Part shown: positions 17,176-26,404 of the stretch, piece after piece | How positions within the stretch are numbered: position 1 is the stretch's first letter | Layout: every line of letters starts with the position of its first letter | Assembly: GCF_002117125.1 (NCBI RefSeq) | Contig: NZ_CP019344.1 | Span: 992,001 to 1,056,000 of the forward strand | Source: Nonlabens spongiae | GTDB taxonomy: Bacteria; Bacteroidota; Bacteroidia; Flavobacteriales; Flavobacteriaceae | DNA: 64,000 nucleotides | Reading direction: 5' to 3' | The notes under the pieces: generated by a model | The model's input: the letters and a program-made list of their open reading frames with translations, nothing else | What the model was told of the DNA's origin: nothing | Database searches by the model: none | Made by a program: the position numbers and the translations under genes

Positions 17176-19512
17176 TTAATCTTTCGTTACGGAAGCTTGT
17201 TGAACGGAATGAATCAAAGTACCATCATCACCCATTCCTTCAATTATGAACCACATGGTATCCTGACCCACATAGGGCATTGTAAACTCAGCTTTGCCAT
17301 TTTCAATCTTCAATTTACCCTGCCAATCTATTACGCCAAGTTTTTTGAAGAAGTTTGAACTGTAATCGAAATAAGTAGGTGTGTAGAATTTTGCTGGCAT
17401 TTCAAAAGTCAATGGAACAATATAATCTGTAAAAAACTTAGAGCTTTTAGAGTAAGGAGATAAGTTTGGATCAAAATAAATTTTAATAATTGGAACTCCA
17501 GATTTCCCAAAAACTGATGTAGATCCCGATAAGTCCAATTCAATGTAATCTATGATAGACATGTCAAATCCCTGCAAATTTTCGCCCGAGATTGGCATTT
17601 GATCATTCAAAACAAATACAGCTTCATTCGGTTGATTATTTGAGTCTGTTAAACGCGCACTTGGATAAAAGAATCTTAATGTTCCATTTGAACGATTAAT
17701 CCTAAAATTCTTATTTCTCAAATACTGTTCAATATTAATATATCTCATTCTATCGGCATCGTTGAAAAACTCGATCCTTCCCCTTGCACTGTTTCTGATC
17801 CTTTGATTTCGGTCTTCGTTTACTTCAGCTTCCACAATCACCGTGCTCAATGTCTCTGTTTCATCAAACAATTCTAATTGCACAGATTTCAATTCATCAG
17901 GTATCTTAAAGCTTAAATTCTCACGGATATTGTCAAAAAAAGGAAATTTAGATGGATTGAATTGCGGATAAATTTTTGCAGGTTTAGATTTTCCCCTTTT
18001 ATTCTGAGCACTCAATTTAAGTGATTCGCCAGTTGTAGGAAAATAACCATTAAATGAAAACTTCTTTTGCTCATTATCAAGGGTTATAATTTTACTGTCT
18101 GTAAATCTTCCTGGTAATAGTAAAAAATCACTTTTGGATTTTGATTTCAAATTGGCAGTGACCATTATTCCGTCCTCCCAATTATATCTTAATGTATCAA
18201 CCGGGCCAAATGTATTATTCCAGTCATGCATAGTCCATCCCTGAGTCAGTAATAAATTATCCAATGCAACTTCTACAGCGCGATCGTTTTTTTCAAAATA
18301 TTGACTGGGGTCTTGAATGTTTCCTTTCAAATAAGTTGACAAGTAAAAATCACTAACAATATGATTCTGTGGTAATGCTTTTGATTGTCCTGGTAACACT
18401 GAAACACTAGAAGATGCTTTTGAAATCCCCTTAAAGTCCAGATTGATATGTAAGCTATCAAGTTGACGGGAAAGGAAAACTTTTGGTTCCTTATTTATAT
18501 TTAATCCTTCCCTTTTAAAATAAAGTCGATCGCCTAAGTGAAGCCCTCTATGTGTGAAATATGAAATTTGATTCATACCCGCAGTCAAACTATCCCTTTT
18601 AATGGCCAGTAAATTTTCGTGATTTTTGAGGCTCACTTTAAATACTTTGATATTTTTATGATCATTGATCGCAACGACAAATTCTTCACCACTCCTATCC
18701 TCGAGAGTTTCGTTGTTTGTTTTTAGGTTGATGTACACTTTAGAATGCGACTCTGCAACAGCTACACTAACTCCTTTATCCTCTATATTGAGTCCCGACT
18801 TTACAACTTCCTGTTCTGATAGCTCAACTAAGAATTTATAATCTGATTCAGCATCTGGTAATAGCATAAAACTACCTATACCGTTATCATCGAGTTGAAA
18901 AACTGATATTTCTTCTCCATTTTTAAAGACTTTTCCACTGGCAGCAATTCCATTTCCATATTGGTCCTTTAAAATCGCTCCCATCTTTACAAATACACCA
19001 TCGACGGCATGTCCACCTTCTGGCAGAATGGATAATGTAAAAGTCCTTTCTTCGCTTTCATAAAGTTCATCCATGTTTACGGAAGGATCTAGAATACGCA
19101 GCGGCTCTTGCGCATATAAAGGTTGGTCAAAATTTCGCATCCAGTTGGTAAACGCCTTTATGGAATAATCTCCAGCTGGAGTTGAACCATTAGTCTCAAA
19201 CACATGAGTAGCTACGCCATTTTCTACCAGTAAAAGTTTTTCATCAACCACCTCATAACTATCGTCTAGAAGCTGGACATAAAGGTTTCTGGTTGCAAGT
19301 GAGGGTTGTTTAGTACGCTGATCTATCACATAGGCCGTATATCCTATATCCTCTCCTTTTACATAAATAGATTTATTCAGGTGGAGATGAATGTTTTCTT
19401 CAGGTATTTGACTTCTTTCATTGAAATTGTTGATCAAGCTGTCCACTTGATTTTGACCCGAACCAAAAACTGGAATCAACAAGATAAATAATAAAACTTG
19501 GTAGGTTTTCAT
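17176..19512 (-). CDS. Exported MG2-domain protein with TonB-plug-like C-terminal region
   Basis: A 778-aa exported protein with a signal peptide (1-19, VFGSGQ). Residues about 35-145 (HLHLNKSIYVKGEDIGYTAYV...ATHVFETNGSTPAGDYSIKAF) match the MG2-type fold of alpha-2-macroglobulin-like proteins. Residues about 555-690 contain a plug-like segment (AVFVLNDQMPISGENLQGFD...GVPIIKIYF). The C-terminus looks like a beta-sandwich with FTMPYVGQDTMW. Flavobacterial genomes carry many proteins of this architecture, of unknown role, possibly linked to outer-membrane assembly or uptake. There is no thioester motif, so it is not a protease-trapping macroglobulin. It lies 43 bases from the PaaZ start on the same strand. 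Confidence 0.75.
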   Translation of the reverse strand: MKTYQVLLFILLIPVFGSGQNQVDSLINNFNERSQIPEENIHLHLNKSIYVKGEDIGYTAYVIDQRTKQPSLATRNLYVQLLDDSYEVVDEKLLLVENGVATHVFETNGSTPAGDYSIKAFTNWMRNFDQPLYAQEPLRILDPSVNMDELYESEERTFTLSILPEGGHAVDGVFVKMGAILKDQYGNGIAASGKVFKNGEEISVFQLDDNGIGSFMLLPDAESDYKFLVELSEQEVVKSGLNIEDKGVSVAVAESHSKVYINLKTNNETLEDRSGEEFVVAINDHKNIKVFKVSLKNHENLLAIKRDSLTAGMNQISYFTHRGLHLGDRLYFKREGLNINKEPKVFLSRQLDSLHINLDFKGISKASSSVSVLPGQSKALPQNHIVSDFYLSTYLKGNIQDPSQYFEKNDRAVEVALDNLLLTQGWTMHDWNNTFGPVDTLRYNWEDGIMVTANLKSKSKSDFLLLPGRFTDSKIITLDNEQKKFSFNGYFPTTGESLKLSAQNKRGKSKPAKIYPQFNPSKFPFFDNIRENLSFKIPDELKSVQLELFDETETLSTVIVEAEVNEDRNQRIRNSARGRIEFFNDADRMRYINIEQYLRNKNFRINRSNGTLRFFYPSARLTDSNNQPNEAVFVLNDQMPISGENLQGFDMSIIDYIELDLSGSTSVFGKSGVPIIKIYFDPNLSPYSKSSKFFTDYIVPLTFEMPAKFYTPTYFDYSSNFFKKLGVIDWQGKLKIENGKAEFTMPYVGQDTMWFIIEGMGDDGTLIHSVQQASVTKD

Positions 19513-19581
19513 GATTGGTATTTTTTTTGAAAAATAAGAGAATTAATTTTTACTTTTTTCCATCACTAATGGTACCGCGAC

Positions 19582-20832
19582 TTACATAAAGTGCCCATCC
19601 AGCATAACCTTAGAAATTTTATTCTCACCAAAGTGATAGGGTATCGCCGCCAGACTTTCAATATCTTCAAATAACAATAGATCCGCTCTTTTGCCTACTT
19701 GAATACTACCGACTTTACTGCCAAGCTTAAGAGCGTGAGCGGCGTTGATGCTTAAGGCGTTTAATGCCTGACTGGGCGTCATTCTCATTTTGATACAAGC
19801 AAGAGCAAACACAAAATTCAAATTACCACTGGGCGTGCTGCCTGGATTATAATCACTGGCTAGTGATACAGCAACATCATTTTCCATCATTTTTTTCATG
19901 GGTGCATAATCCAATCCAAGAAAAAAACTACAGCTAGGCAATGCAGTTGCAATTGTAGGTGAGCTTTTTAAATTACCTAGATCTTCATCTGTCATTACCT
20001 CAAGGTGATCCACACTTACCGCTCCGGCACGCACGGCAGCTTGAACAGCTCCTAAGCTATTGAACTGATTCACATGCAGTTTGGGTTGCAAGCCATACTT
20101 TTTACCAGCCACTATCAAACGTCGCATCTCGTCAACTGTGAAGTAATTTTTTTCGCAAAAAACATCAATAAAGTCGGCGAGTTCTTCCTTGCTTATTCTA
20201 GGGAGCATTTCATTGATTATTAAATCAATATACCCATTTCTATCATTCTTAAATTCAGTTGGGATGGCGTGAGCTGCTAGAAAGGTCGCCTTTATAATCA
20301 TCTTTGCTCCCCCTACAAATTCATGATTTTTTAATCGTTTGATCACACGTAGCATTTTCAATTCACTAGCGACATCCAGTCCATACCCACTTTTTATTTC
20401 TATAGTGGTCGTCCCTGTCTTCAAAACGGTTTCTAGCCGTTTGAGTGAATTTTTAAAAAGCTCATCTTCATCCATGTCACGCAACCTAGAAGCGCTATTG
20501 AGTATACCACCTCCTCGTGCTGCAATTTCCTCATAACTCAATCCATTGATACGATCCTCAAACTCACTTTCCCGAGTTGCAGCAAATACCAGATGTGTAT
20601 GTGAATCTACATAACCCGGTAAGATGATGCTGTTGCTACAGTCTATAACTTCCTCTGCTGGATGTTTGGGGAAATCGTCCATGCTCCCAAAGTCAGCTAT
20701 TCTCCCCTCTTCTATGTATAAAAATGCATTTTTGATACTTGGAACTTCATCCATAGCAGTCCCTCGCAAGGCAGGTGTGTCATTCAATCTTACTTGAAAT
20801 AATTCTTTGATATTAGTGAGTAGAGTAGACAT
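19582..20832 (-). CDS. hutI: Imidazolonepropionase
   Basis: A 416-aa cytoplasmic amidohydrolase (EC 3.5.2.7) that hydrolyses 4-imidazolone-5-propanoate to N-formimino-glutamate, the third step of histidine degradation. The N-terminal metal site is YVDSHTHLVFAATRESEFEDR (about 74-94), and GGGILNSASRLR is the typical substrate loop. Further features are KSGYGLD, the His of FLAAHAIP, KLHVNQF, SVDHLE and SLASDYNPGS. Length matches HutI (about 405-420). No hutH, hutU or hutG is in this window, so the pathway is split or lies elsewhere. I could not identify its promoter with confidence. Confidence 0.95.
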   Translation of the reverse strand: MSTLLTNIKELFQVRLNDTPALRGTAMDEVPSIKNAFLYIEEGRIADFGSMDDFPKHPAEEVIDCSNSIILPGYVDSHTHLVFAATRESEFEDRINGLSYEEIAARGGGILNSASRLRDMDEDELFKNSLKRLETVLKTGTTTIEIKSGYGLDVASELKMLRVIKRLKNHEFVGGAKMIIKATFLAAHAIPTEFKNDRNGYIDLIINEMLPRISKEELADFIDVFCEKNYFTVDEMRRLIVAGKKYGLQPKLHVNQFNSLGAVQAAVRAGAVSVDHLEVMTDEDLGNLKSSPTIATALPSCSFFLGLDYAPMKKMMENDVAVSLASDYNPGSTPSGNLNFVFALACIKMRMTPSQALNALSINAAHALKLGSKVGSIQVGKRADLLLFEDIESLAAIPYHFGENKISKVMLDGHFM

Positions 20833-20959
20833 AAATCAAAATTTCTCTGCAATTTAAGCAATGTAAATGTTGTAATCATAACTCCTCTCTACAACCACTC
20901 GACCTTGCAACTTGTTTTTTGCATAACCTTAAAGTAGGATAGTAAGGTTGTGTTAATCT

Positions 20960-20975
20960 CGCTTTCGCGAAAGCG
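20960..20975. repeat. CGCTTTCGCGAAAGCG palindrome upstream of aldo/keto reductase
   Basis: Exact copy. Here the symmetry extends three bases further on each side (TCT / AGA), making 22 bp. It lies about 38 bases before the reductase start codon, near where a promoter would be expected. Confidence 0.95.
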
Positions 20976-21012
20976 AGAAACTCCTCAAATACCCTACTTT
21001 TAAAACAAAAAC

Positions 21013-21960
21013 ATGAAAAAGTTAAGGTTTAAGAACGGTGATCAGTTAGATGCCATAGGTTTAGGTACCTGGAAATCAGAAAAAGGAGCTGTGGGAGAAG
21101 CCGTCAAAATAGCTTTACATAATAACTACAGACATATTGATTGTGCTGCAACCTATGGAAATGAAGCAGAGATAGGTCAGGCATTTAATGAGGTATTCAG
21201 CAATGGAGAAATTAAGCGTGAAGATGTTTGGATCACCAGTAAATTATGGAATAATGCTCATTTACCTAAGGATGTAGAACCTGCACTGGATCAAACGCTT
21301 AGCGATCTTCAATTAGATTATCTGGATTTATACCTCATTCACTGGCCTGTTGCCTTTAAACCTGAGACTCCTAACCCGAGCGGTCCAGAAGATTATTTGT
21401 CACCTGAGGAAGCTCCTATTATTGACACCTGGAATGAACTTATCCGGTTAAAGAAAGAAGGTAAGATAAAACACATAGGAGTTTCTAATTTTAGCATCGA
21501 GAAGCTTAAAGATCTCATTTCAAAGACAGACGAAACTCCCGAAATGAATCAAGTAGAGTTGCACCCATTGCTTCAGCAAAACGATCTATTTGAATTCTGC
21601 TCTAAAAATGGCATCAATATGACGGCATATTCTCCATTAGGAAGCGGTGATCGCTCTGACGGTATGAAACAAAAAGATGAACCTAATATGTTTGAACTTG
21701 AAACCATCAAGTCCATAGCTCAAAAGCATAATTGTACTGAAGGCCAGGTTCTTATCAACTGGAGTGCTCAACGAGGTACTGCTGTGATTCCTAAATCAAC
21801 AAATGAGGGACGCATAAAAGAAAATATTGCAGCAGCCGCAGTAAACTTTGATGAGCAAGATTTGAAAGACCTTGCGGCTCTCGACAGGCATTATCGCTAT
21901 GTAACGGGTAAATTCTTTGAAGTTCCAGAAAAAGGTTATAAGAACATCTATGATGAATAA
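21013..21960 (+). CDS. Aldo/keto reductase
   Basis: A 315-aa NAD(P)H-dependent reductase of the AKR superfamily, cytoplasmic, reducing aldehydes or ketones. The catalytic tetrad is visible: Asp in RHIDCAATYGNE (about 41), Tyr of the same motif (about 46), Lys in WITSKLW (about 76) and His in YLIHWP (about 110). The cofactor motif near the C-terminus is VIPKSTNEGRIKEN. Length fits the AKR family. The substrate cannot be deduced. It is monocistronic, with a downstream terminator and an upstream palindrome copy. Confidence 0.92.
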   Translation: MKKLRFKNGDQLDAIGLGTWKSEKGAVGEAVKIALHNNYRHIDCAATYGNEAEIGQAFNEVFSNGEIKREDVWITSKLWNNAHLPKDVEPALDQTLSDLQLDYLDLYLIHWPVAFKPETPNPSGPEDYLSPEEAPIIDTWNELIRLKKEGKIKHIGVSNFSIEKLKDLISKTDETPEMNQVELHPLLQQNDLFEFCSKNGINMTAYSPLGSGDRSDGMKQKDEPNMFELETIKSIAQKHNCTEGQVLINWSAQRGTAVIPKSTNEGRIKENIAAAAVNFDEQDLKDLAALDRHYRYVTGKFFEVPEKGYKNIYDE

Positions 21961-21985
21961 CCGAGCCTGAATCTCGCATGAATGC

Positions 21986-22017
21986 TAAAAATACCTAACA
22001 GTGGGTATTTTTTTTTT
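21986..22017 (+). terminator. Terminator after the aldo/keto reductase
   Basis: A weak stem (AATACC / GGGTATT) is followed by a run of ten T residues, 26 bases after the stop codon. Confidence 0.75.
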
Positions 22018-22080
22018 CAAAAACAGAATCATCTTTACACTGGATTTGATGTTAGATCCTTGCATGTTTAGGTGTAGAAT

Positions 22081-22098
22081 CTCTAAAATAATTTAGAG
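22081..22098. other. Short AT-rich inverted repeat
   Basis: CTCTAAA, a four-base spacer, then TTTAGAG. It lies between the two terminators of the convergent genes. Its function is unknown; it may be an old hairpin. Confidence 0.3.
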
Positions 22099-22135
22099 TA
22101 GATAGAAAAGATTTAGGGGACTATTTCTATCGATG

Positions 22136-22163
22136 AAAAAACCGCTCAGCTGAGCGGTTTTTT
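22136..22163. terminator. Symmetric rho-independent terminator of rny
   Basis: A perfect palindrome (CCGCTCAGCTGAGCGG) with A6 on the left and T6 on the right, just beyond the rny stop codon. It can act in both directions. Confidence 0.92.
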
Positions 22164-22177
22164 AATGTGATAATGTA

Positions 22178-23785
22178 TTATTTAGCAATGTTTACCGCCC
22201 GTGTCTCGCGTATGACCGTAACTTTAACCTGCCCTGGATAAGTCATGTCAGTCTGAATCTTTTGCGAGATTTCAAATGAGAGTTGAGCTGCTTTCTCGTC
22301 GTTGATACGCTCACTCTCGACCATTACTCTTAATTCTCTACCAGCTTGAATTGCATAAGCTTTTTCAACCCCTTTAAATCCAAATGCTATATCCTCAAGG
22401 TCTTTAAGTCTTTGTATATAAGAATCCAGAACCTGTCTCCTTGCACCAGGTCGTGCACCACTGATGGCATCACATACCTGGACAACTGGTGAGAGCAATG
22501 AAGTCATCTCGATCTCATCATGGTGCGCTCCTATTGCGTTGCAAACTTCAGGTTTCTCGCCGTGCTTTTCAGCGAGTTTCATACCTAGTATCGCGTGTGG
22601 GGTTTCATCTTCTGTTTCTGGAACTTTTCCTATGTCATGGAGTAATCCGGCTCTTTTTGCTAGTTTAGGATTGATGCCTAATTCTGCTGCCATGGTTCCA
22701 CAAAGCTTAGCCACTTCTCTACTGTGCTGTAATAGATTCTGTCCATAACTTGATCTGTACTTCATGCGGCCCACCATTTTGAGTAGCTCTGGGTGTAGAC
22801 CATGAATTCCAAGATCAATTACCGTGCGTTTACCTACCTCGATGATTTCCTGATCGATTTGTTTACGTGTCTTACGCACGACTTCCTCGATACGTGCTGG
22901 GTGTATACGGCCATCTGTTACTAGTTTGTGTAGTGACAAACGGGCGACCTCTCTTCTAACGGAGTCAAAACAACTCAGGATAATGGCATCTGGAGTGTCA
23001 TCTACTATTATCTCAACTCCTGTTGCCGCCTCAAGAGCGCGAATATTCCGGCCTTCTCTACCGATAATACGGCCCTTAACATCATCACTTTCCAAATTAA
23101 AGACAGAAACACAGTTTTCTACTGCTTCCTCTGTACCTATGCGCTGAATGGTATTTATAATTACTTTACGAGCTTCTTGCTGAGCCGTGAGTTTTGCCTC
23201 TTCGATTGTATTTTGAATAATGCTCATCGCCTCGGTCTTGGCTTGATCTTTCAAGGATTCTACCAGTTGGGCTTTTGCCTCTTCTCCTGATAGACCGCTT
23301 GCTACCTCAAGTTTTTTAACCTGCTCAGCGTGCATTTTTTCTATCTCCTCTTCACGTTTGAAGATGGCGTTGCGCTTCTCTTCAGCTTCCTTGAGCTGGC
23401 TTTCTAATTTTTGGTTGAGCTTTTTATTAGTGGCAAGCTCACTCGTTACTTTGGACTCCTTGTCTTTGGTTCTTCTTTCAGAGTCGGCTACTTTCTTTTC
23501 ACGTGCCATGACCTCTTTCTCGTGTTTAGCTTTGAGATCCATGAATTTTTGCTTGCCACGCTCTAGTTTTTGTTTGCTGATTTGTTCACCTTTTGCAGCA
23601 GCATCTTTTTCAATCTTTTCTGCCTTTTGGGCAGCTTTGTCTGTAAGAGATTGTGCCTCTCTACGAGCATCTGCCACCAGCTGGGATGCTTTTCCCTTTT
23701 CTACGATGCTTTTAGCGATAAAAAAGCCTATTACGAGCCCTAGAATGAGGGCGATGGCAATAAAAATATAATGTTGTACTTCCAT
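22178..23785 (-). CDS. rny: Ribonuclease Y
   Basis: A 535-aa membrane-anchored endoribonuclease that starts mRNA decay. In order: an N-terminal TM helix (about 5-25, [17 protein letters not shown]), a long Lys/Glu/Ala-rich coiled coil (about 30-215), a KH domain (about 225-290, [19 protein letters not shown]) and an HD domain (about 350-445, with [10 protein letters not shown] and GAHHDEIE). All hallmark residues are present and the length is typical. It follows the 6S RNA and zapA on the same strand, and its terminator is the palindrome at 22136. It is probably transcribed from the promoter at 24595-24625 and perhaps partly from read-through of the 6S terminator. Confidence 0.96.
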   Translation of the reverse strand: MEVQHYIFIAIALILGLVIGFFIAKSIVEKGKASQLVADARREAQSLTDKAAQKAEKIEKDAAAKGEQISKQKLERGKQKFMDLKAKHEKEVMAREKKVADSERRTKDKESKVTSELATNKKLNQKLESQLKEAEEKRNAIFKREEEIEKMHAEQVKKLEVASGLSGEEAKAQLVESLKDQAKTEAMSIIQNTIEEAKLTAQQEARKVIINTIQRIGTEEAVENCVSVFNLESDDVKGRIIGREGRNIRALEAATGVEIIVDDTPDAIILSCFDSVRREVARLSLHKLVTDGRIHPARIEEVVRKTRKQIDQEIIEVGKRTVIDLGIHGLHPELLKMVGRMKYRSSYGQNLLQHSREVAKLCGTMAAELGINPKLAKRAGLLHDIGKVPETEDETPHAILGMKLAEKHGEKPEVCNAIGAHHDEIEMTSLLSPVVQVCDAISGARPGARRQVLDSYIQRLKDLEDIAFGFKGVEKAYAIQAGRELRVMVESERINDEKAAQLSFEISQKIQTDMTYPGQVKVTVIRETRAVNIAK

Positions 23786-23798
23786 GAATTTATGATAT

Positions 23799-23968
23799 AA
23801 AAAAGCCTGTACAAGTTTGGGTTTTGTATGAACTCCTTAAATAAAGTTTAAGGCTAACTGGCTGATCAAGGATCCGGTTCAAGACCGGCTTGCTTTTACA
23901 ACCACGACTCACCTTTTTTAAAGAATTACGTGTTGAGTTCACCAAAAAATGAAACAAGTACAGGCAGT
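23799..23968 (-). ncRNA. ssrS: 6S RNA (probable)
   Basis: A 205-bp gap between zapA and rny has the shape of 6S RNA when read on the minus strand. The closing stem GCCTGTAC pairs with GTACAGGC about 160 nt apart. An inner stem (TGAACTC / GAGTTCA) follows, then a large AT-rich bubble and an apical hairpin (CCGGT / ACCGG). The 3' side of the closing stem runs into TTTTTTAT, an intrinsic terminator. 6S RNA binds sigma-70-type holoenzyme and is, to my knowledge, found at this zapA-rny spot in Flavobacteriaceae. A covariance-model search would settle the call. Confidence 0.75.
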
Positions 23969-23990
23969 AACTATTTATGTTTAAAGAACG

Positions 23991-24278
23991 TTACGACAGC
24001 TCATCAGATAGAAGCTCGTTAAGCAATTCCAGCTGCTTAGAAGCTTCCTCTACATCTGCATGACTGTCTATGGTAACCTGCTCAGCGCGTGCTGCAAACT
24101 GCAACGCACACATAGCAAGAACATCTTGCTTATCCCTCACCGCATAGCTTTGCTCCAGCTGCTTAACCATCTTCTCGATGCTTTTTGCCGCCTTGCGCAA
24201 CCCTTCTTCCCTCGCGGGATCTATTGTGAGTGGGTACACACGGTCTGCCACAGGTATTTTGACTTTAAGTTTATCCAT
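23991..24278 (-). CDS. zapA: Cell-division protein ZapA
   Basis: About 95 aa. ZapA binds FtsZ and bundles protofilaments at the division site. The start at 24278 (MDKLKVKIPVADRVYPL) is chosen over the upstream Met at 24299 because it gives the family N-terminus and leaves a 4-base gap to the upstream gene. The N-terminal beta hairpin (KLKVKIPVADRVYPLTID) is followed by the helical REEGLRKAAKSIEKMVKQL, the typical ZapA order. It is the second gene of an operon with a coiled-coil gene, then 6S RNA and rny. Confidence 0.9.
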   Translation of the reverse strand: MDKLKVKIPVADRVYPLTIDPAREEGLRKAAKSIEKMVKQLEQSYAVRDKQDVLAMCALQFAARAEQVTIDSHADVEEASKQLELLNELLSDELS

Positions 24279-24282
24279 GGCA

Positions 24283-24570
24283 CTATGTAAGCTGTGCAAT
24301 GCACGCGTCTATTTCTTTGACGAGGGCATTTATTTTGAGCTTGGTTTTTGTTTTATATTCGTCACTACCCAGCATAGCATTTGCAGTTTTCAGCGCTACA
24401 ATTCGTTCTTCACCATCCTTTACACGCCTTAAAAGAAGTTCATTTTCTTCTTTTACTAGCTTGAGCTCCTCTTCTTTTTGCTCTATGGCCTGGGCCAGTT
24501 TACGATTCCTTTCGATCAAATTATTGATCTTGAGACGTATGGAAGCAATTTGAGTGGTTAGAGTAGCCAT
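24283..24570 (-). CDS. Small coiled-coil protein, ZapB-like
   Basis: A 95-aa, almost entirely helical protein with heptads rich in Glu, Lys and Leu (about 10-62, IRLKINNLIERNRKLAQAIE then EEELKLVKEENELLLRR). It precedes zapA by 4 bases and shares its promoter. Its coiled-coil character and position suggest a ZapB-like or division-associated role, but sequence alone does not prove orthology. No signal peptide. Confidence 0.75.
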   Translation of the reverse strand: MATLTTQIASIRLKINNLIERNRKLAQAIEQKEEELKLVKEENELLLRRVKDGEERIVALKTANAMLGSDEYKTKTKLKINALVKEIDACIAQLT

Positions 24571-24594
24571 ATACTGCCAGTTATACTGTAATTA

Positions 24595-24625
24595 CAAATC
24601 TAGGATTACCTAGCGAGATTTCAAA
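24595..24625 (-). promoter_or_regulatory. Promoter of the zapB-like/zapA/6S/rny unit
   Basis: On the minus strand, TTTG (24622-24625), 19 bases, then TAGATTTG (24595-24602). This is a full match to the Bacteroidota -33/-7 consensus with ideal spacing. The start codon at 24570 lies 24 bases beyond the box. Confidence 0.85.
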
Positions 24626-24687
24626 TATTATTGGAACAAACTTTGAACTGGGTTTTGGGTTCACCGCTCTTGCGATATATTTATGCC

Positions 24688-26403
24688 ATGATTAGATCCA
24701 GCTACCTTCTTATAATATTATCATTTTTAAGTTTTCGCTATAGCGAAAGCCAAAACAACATCATCATTGATGATTATTTTATCAACCCGTTAGAAATTGA
24801 CTTAAAGCTAAGTGGAAATTTTGGGGAGTTACGCTCCAATCATTTCCACTCGGGTCTAGATATTAAAACAAATCAAAGAACTGGTGCTCGTGTGGTTGCC
24901 GTTGCAAATGGCTATGTAAGTCGCATCAAAATAGAACGCTATGGGTATGGAAAAGCGCTCTACATTACGCACCCAAATGGTTATACCAGCGTTTATGGCC
25001 ACTTAGAGAAGTTTGCGCCTCGTATTGAGAAATATGTCAAGAATAAACAGTACGTTAAAGAATCTTATGAAATTCAACTTTTTCCAGGAGACCTAGAGTT
25101 GCGCATAGATCAAGGAGAACTCATTGCCTACAGTGGAAACTCAGGAGGCAGCGGTGGACCACACCTCCATTTTGAAATAAGAGATAGTGCAGCGCGTCCC
25201 ATGAATCCCATGATGATGGGCATTGAAATAGCCGATACTAAAAAACCTTTAGTCAGAAATGGAATGGTCTACCCTATCGATCGCAATGCAATCATCAATG
25301 GCGAGAACAAACCCATGCCGGTACGATTAGTACAGCAAAGCGATGGTACTTTCAAAGCTCCATCTTTTAGAGCTCACGGTAATATAGGTATAGGTATCAA
25401 TACAGTGGATCAACAAAATGGCAGCAACAATAAAAATGGCGTTTTTAAAATTTCTACCTATTTAAATGGCAGCAAAAATTTTGAGATTGAATTTGATAAA
25501 TACACTTTCGCCGAATCCAAAAGACTCAATCAACTTATAGACTATGGCTTTTTCAAAAAGAACAAAAGCCGTATCATGAGACTCTATATTCCAGACAACA
25601 GTCCATTGAGTCTCTATCAAAATACAGTCAATGATGGAGTCCTACAACTTGTTCAGCCAGAAATGAACCATCATTTCAAAGCAGAGATCATGGATTTTAA
25701 GGGAAACACTTCTGAGGTTGTCTTTAATATTGAAAATGACTATCCTCCTAATGAACTAGTGGTAGAAGATGAAAGTGATCTAACTTATATTCATAAAGGA
25801 ACTACATTCAGAGAGCAATATGGTAATTTTCACTTGACGATTCCCAGTGGAGCCTTGTACGATGATGAATTACTTGCTATACAACAACATCTGGATACCT
25901 TGAAAGTTCATGAAGATGAGATACCACTTCACAAGAACATTATCATTGAATACAACTTAGATAGCAAGCAAGGCGATAACCTTGACCAATATTTTATAGG
26001 CAGCGTGGCTTCATGGGGTAAAGTATATCCGATCAAAACATCTAGAAAAGGAAACAGATTAAGAGCCAGCAGCAGATATTTTGGAACTTTTGCCGTTTCC
26101 AAGGATACAGATGTGCCTAGCATTACCCCTATCAATTTTAGAGATAAGCAATGGATCTCAAAAAACCAGACTCTTAAAATAAAAATTGATGATGCTACTA
26201 GCGGCGTAGATGGTTATCGTGCGACAGTCAATGGTAAATTCATTCTTATGGAATACGACTACAAAACTGATCTGCTGGTGTACGATTTTGATGACGGTGT
26301 CGTTAATGAAAAAGAAAATCACCTTAAACTAATTGTGACGGACGAGGTAGGAAATAGCAATACCTTTGAAGCCGTTTTTTATCGAAAGCCTCTAAACCCA
26401 TAA
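24688..26403 (+). CDS. M23-family (LytM) metallopeptidase
   Basis: About 571 aa, exported. The start at 24688 (MIRSSYLLIILSFLSFRYSES) gives a signal peptide; the upstream in-frame Met at 24631 would add 19 unrelated residues. The M23 catalytic domain lies near the N-terminus: HFHSGLDI (about 51-58, Zn ligands His and Asp), then ITHPNGYTSVYGH, then GPHLHFEIRD (about 158-167). The remaining about 400 residues are beta-rich with no family I can name. It likely cuts peptidoglycan cross-links or binds wall peptides. A variant of the palindrome (TTTTCGCTATAGCGAAAG) is in the signal-peptide region. The next gene starts 2 bases after its stop. Confidence 0.88.
   Translation: MIRSSYLLIILSFLSFRYSESQNNIIIDDYFINPLEIDLKLSGNFGELRSNHFHSGLDIKTNQRTGARVVAVANGYVSRIKIERYGYGKALYITHPNGYTSVYGHLEKFAPRIEKYVKNKQYVKESYEIQLFPGDLELRIDQGELIAYSGNSGGSGGPHLHFEIRDSAARPMNPMMMGIEIADTKKPLVRNGMVYPIDRNAIINGENKPMPVRLVQQSDGTFKAPSFRAHGNIGIGINTVDQQNGSNNKNGVFKISTYLNGSKNFEIEFDKYTFAESKRLNQLIDYGFFKKNKSRIMRLYIPDNSPLSLYQNTVNDGVLQLVQPEMNHHFKAEIMDFKGNTSEVVFNIENDYPPNELVVEDESDLTYIHKGTTFREQYGNFHLTIPSGALYDDELLAIQQHLDTLKVHEDEIPLHKNIIIEYNLDSKQGDNLDQYFIGSVASWGKVYPIKTSRKGNRLRASSRYFGTFAVSKDTDVPSITPINFRDKQWISKNQTLKIKIDDATSGVDGYRATVNGKFILMEYDYKTDLLVYDFDDGVVNEKENHLKLIVTDEVGNSNTFEAVFYRKPLNP
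24732..24749. repeat. Variant palindrome with CTATAG centre
   Basis: TTTTCGCTATAGCGAAAG is a palindrome with the same TTTCG/CGAAA arms as the repeat family but a different centre. It sits in the signal peptide of the M23 peptidase and is read as FRYSES. Confidence 0.6.
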
Positions 26404-26404
26404 T

